Positions 61,901-64,000 of a DNA stretch of 64,000 bases are shown here, one piece after another; position 1 is the first letter of the stretch; the number at the start of each line of letters is the position of its first letter. The translations under genes were made by a program, and so were the position numbers. The notes beneath the pieces are model-generated. The model saw only the letters and a program-made list of their open reading frames with translations. It was not told the origin of the DNA and searched no databases. Source of the stretch: Acorus gramineus (Eukaryota; Streptophyta; Magnoliopsida; Acorales; Acoraceae); the NCBI GenBank assembly GCA_030737835.1, contig JAUJYN010000012.1, forward strand, positions 6,571,003 through 6,635,002, written 5' to 3'.

Positions 61901-64000
61901 TGTGTTACGTCCCGTAGCGGCCGTCCCAGGATCGTAGCAATATATATAAATATCAGGTGATCAATACAAGAAGTCAATAATGACTCCAAGGGATACATCG
62001 ATGACCCAACATATACAAATCTTGTTTAACAAAGCAATAATATCAGAAAGTGCGGAAGCGTAAAATGACATAAATCTGTAATCCAAAGTAATATTACAAA
62101 TCCAATTAACATAATTACTGTCCTGTGAGAGCCAAGTCTAGTCAAAATTAACTAAAAATAACGACATGTGCCTCAAGCTCGAATACCATAACATACAGGT
62201 AAGAGGAATGCTGATAGTCTCACGCTCGCAGAACCAAAAGATCGGACGCTGCAACAACTATTGGAATCCCACCTCATGGAGCTCCTCCTTCAAGATCAAC
62301 TCAGCCCCTGGTGGAGGAACAATACACGAGGGGTGAGCTACAAGCTCAGTGAATGGTAAGAAGCCACACACCGCATCTATATCACATCAATAGTACAATA
62401 ATAGTTCTAACCAAAACATAGAATAACCTATAATAACAGAACATCGCGCAATGACATGCCTTCACTGTGTCTTCACTACGCCCTCACCCTTGCCCATAGG
62501 GATGACAAGAGACTTTTGGGAGAAATCAATACGCTAACACTCTACATCATCTGGTAGCCCTCTTCCATGTATCCCTCTTCCTAGCGGCCTTCCACCATCA
62601 TGGCGGCACGACGCCGGAAAGCTTCGATGATGGACAGCTTCAACGCATGATGTGTAAAAGAAATGCTCTACACTCACAATATAACCCTTATAAATCCTCC
62701 ACCATCGGTTAGCCATTACCGATACGCTATCGAATTCTCGTGAATTCCCATAAAGTTGCATCCCTCGGATGCGGGAAGATTAACTATATTCACAACTGAA
62801 TAATGTCCTAGCTTGACCTCAAAGGCGGGTCCTACACACGCCTATAACTAATAGGCAAGGTTTATTATTCAAATATTTAGTTTTAATATTCCATAATATA
62901 TCAAAGCTAATCATGGAACCATACAAACTTAATGATAAATAGCATACCACATATTTAACTAATCATGGAGCAAATTCAATATACGAATCTCCTATGGCAT
63001 ACCATATTCAATGATATTAAACACATCATGCTAGCATTAGATGTATAAAAATATGGTTATTTATGCATGTATTATGGTGGACAAACAAGTAATGGGTGCG
63101 ATATAAATTGTCTACGCAAAATACAAATTATAAATATATATGGTATGCGTTATCTAACATGGTAAGTTATAATCCTAATAATACATCCATTATACGAATA
63201 CTACATAACTACGGCGCTCTTAGAATACACGGAGCACGGCTACGTGTATTACGCGCTTCCTAAGTGGGTGGATCGAACCACTCACCGTTACCCGGATCGT
63301 CGCGAGTTCTGTCAACGAAAGCTACAAAACACAACCAATGATGCTCAATTAAAATATGAAGTCTCCTGACACACATACAAGCTTCATGAAGACACTAACT
63401 CTTGATGGTTCTCACATCATGCATAATAGCTCTTTGACACACAATCAAGTAAAACTGGTACATCTACTACAACCAGCACTAAACTTTAATCTCCACAGCA
63501 CCAAATACATTTCCAATAATTCTGAAATAAATCATACACGTTATTTGACATGTTAGGATCATAATCCGTGAAGACCTCATAATCTGATTTGGCTTCTACA
63601 TGACCGAAATAAAATATTTCCAAAAACAGGTCATTTCCTACGTGAATATGAACAGTACATGCAAATCAAGTTCTAACTTACAACACAGATAATATTATGA
63701 TTCCAAATTTCATATATAGAATCTAGAAACATGGATGATCATATCATATGAGGACACAATCCTAAAAATATGTCTCTAAGTACTAGTTTTACAAGGATTG
63801 TTATAGGACAGAAATCTGCCTTACTACAACACAAAACTCCCAACAACAAGAAAAGGGGAAAACACATACAACAGCTCATATGCATCCTTGCTGACCATCC
63901 AAAGCACTAGATAACAACACTCATACTTCATTGAAGCATAAACACAAACACCTACATGACACAAAGGGGAAACAAACATACCATGAGAAGAAGAGGGGAA
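61901..64000 (-). repeat. Diverged Tek-like LTR, running off the window
   Basis: Begins TGTGTTACGTCCCGTAGCGGCC and follows the Tek-1 LTR in order: gtagcaat..ataaatatcag, a gcggaagc block, aatattacaaa, gtcctgtgagagccaagtctagtc, gaggggtgagctacaagctcagtga, and later a gatcgaaccactcaccgtt..ccggatcg block. It is much more diverged than the two Tek-1 LTRs are from each other. The end is outside the window, so solo LTR and full element cannot be told apart. The small frames inside are not genes. Confidence 0.75.

Overview
The window is nuclear DNA of a flowering plant. It holds nested Ty1/copia, Ty3/gypsy, LINE and CACTA-like sequences, split genes with GT-AG introns and plant-type TATA boxes, and long AT-rich spacers. 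There is no rRNA or tRNA gene, no CRISPR array and nothing prokaryotic. The species cannot be read from the sequence alone.

Layout. 1-13872: a decayed copia element (Cop-0, minus strand) is split by a young Tekay/Del-type gypsy element with 3.7-kb LTRs (Tek-1, 3537-13743, target duplication CATTA). Its LTRs are nearly identical but its internal region is non-functional. 14427-16660: a dispersed repeat (R1) and a LINE ORF1 fragment. 16676-19190: a two-exon secreted-peptide gene (P1, minus strand) with an exon fragment of a relative, followed by duplicated upstream modules. 19191-24133: copia copy Cop-1, truncated at its 5' end. 24321-26815: a 5'-truncated LINE. 26816-31599: spacer with a duplicated LTR-like unit, a gypsy RT relic, a GC-rich island, two CACTA-like ends and more R1 copies. 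31600-42275: a LINE split by Cop-2 (34635-40038, identical 124-bp LTRs, target duplication AGTAA). 42636-43690: another LINE 3' end. 44640-47645: two gypsy fragments in opposite orientation, with an LTR and a primer-binding site. 48500-54500: a duplicated peptide-gene upstream region carrying Cop-3 (plus strand), which is flanked by an 84-bp direct duplication. 54939-55799: solo LTR of the gypsy family seen at 46878-47645. 58616-60280: peptide gene P2 with a SINE-like insertion just downstream and the same upstream modules. 60878-61690: LINE RNase H fragment. 61901-64000: diverged Tek-like LTR running off the window.

The only host genes I can support are P1 and P2. Both have a nearly identical signal-peptide exon, a phase-1 intron and a diverged second exon with an I-[SG]-Y-x-x-L-x-R core, a few cysteines and a proline-rich tail. 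This resembles RALF-type apoplastic peptides that signal through CrRLK1L receptor kinases, but the assignment is an inference. Matching upstream modules at four further places suggest a peptide-gene array broken up by transposons.

The most unusual points are: the P1/P2 family; the 84-bp duplication around Cop-3, whose right junction lies within one base of the centre of a 32-bp palindrome; the mosaic structure of Cop-3 and the one-base frameshift it shares with Cop-2; and Tek-1, recently inserted yet with its RT and integrase active sites destroyed.
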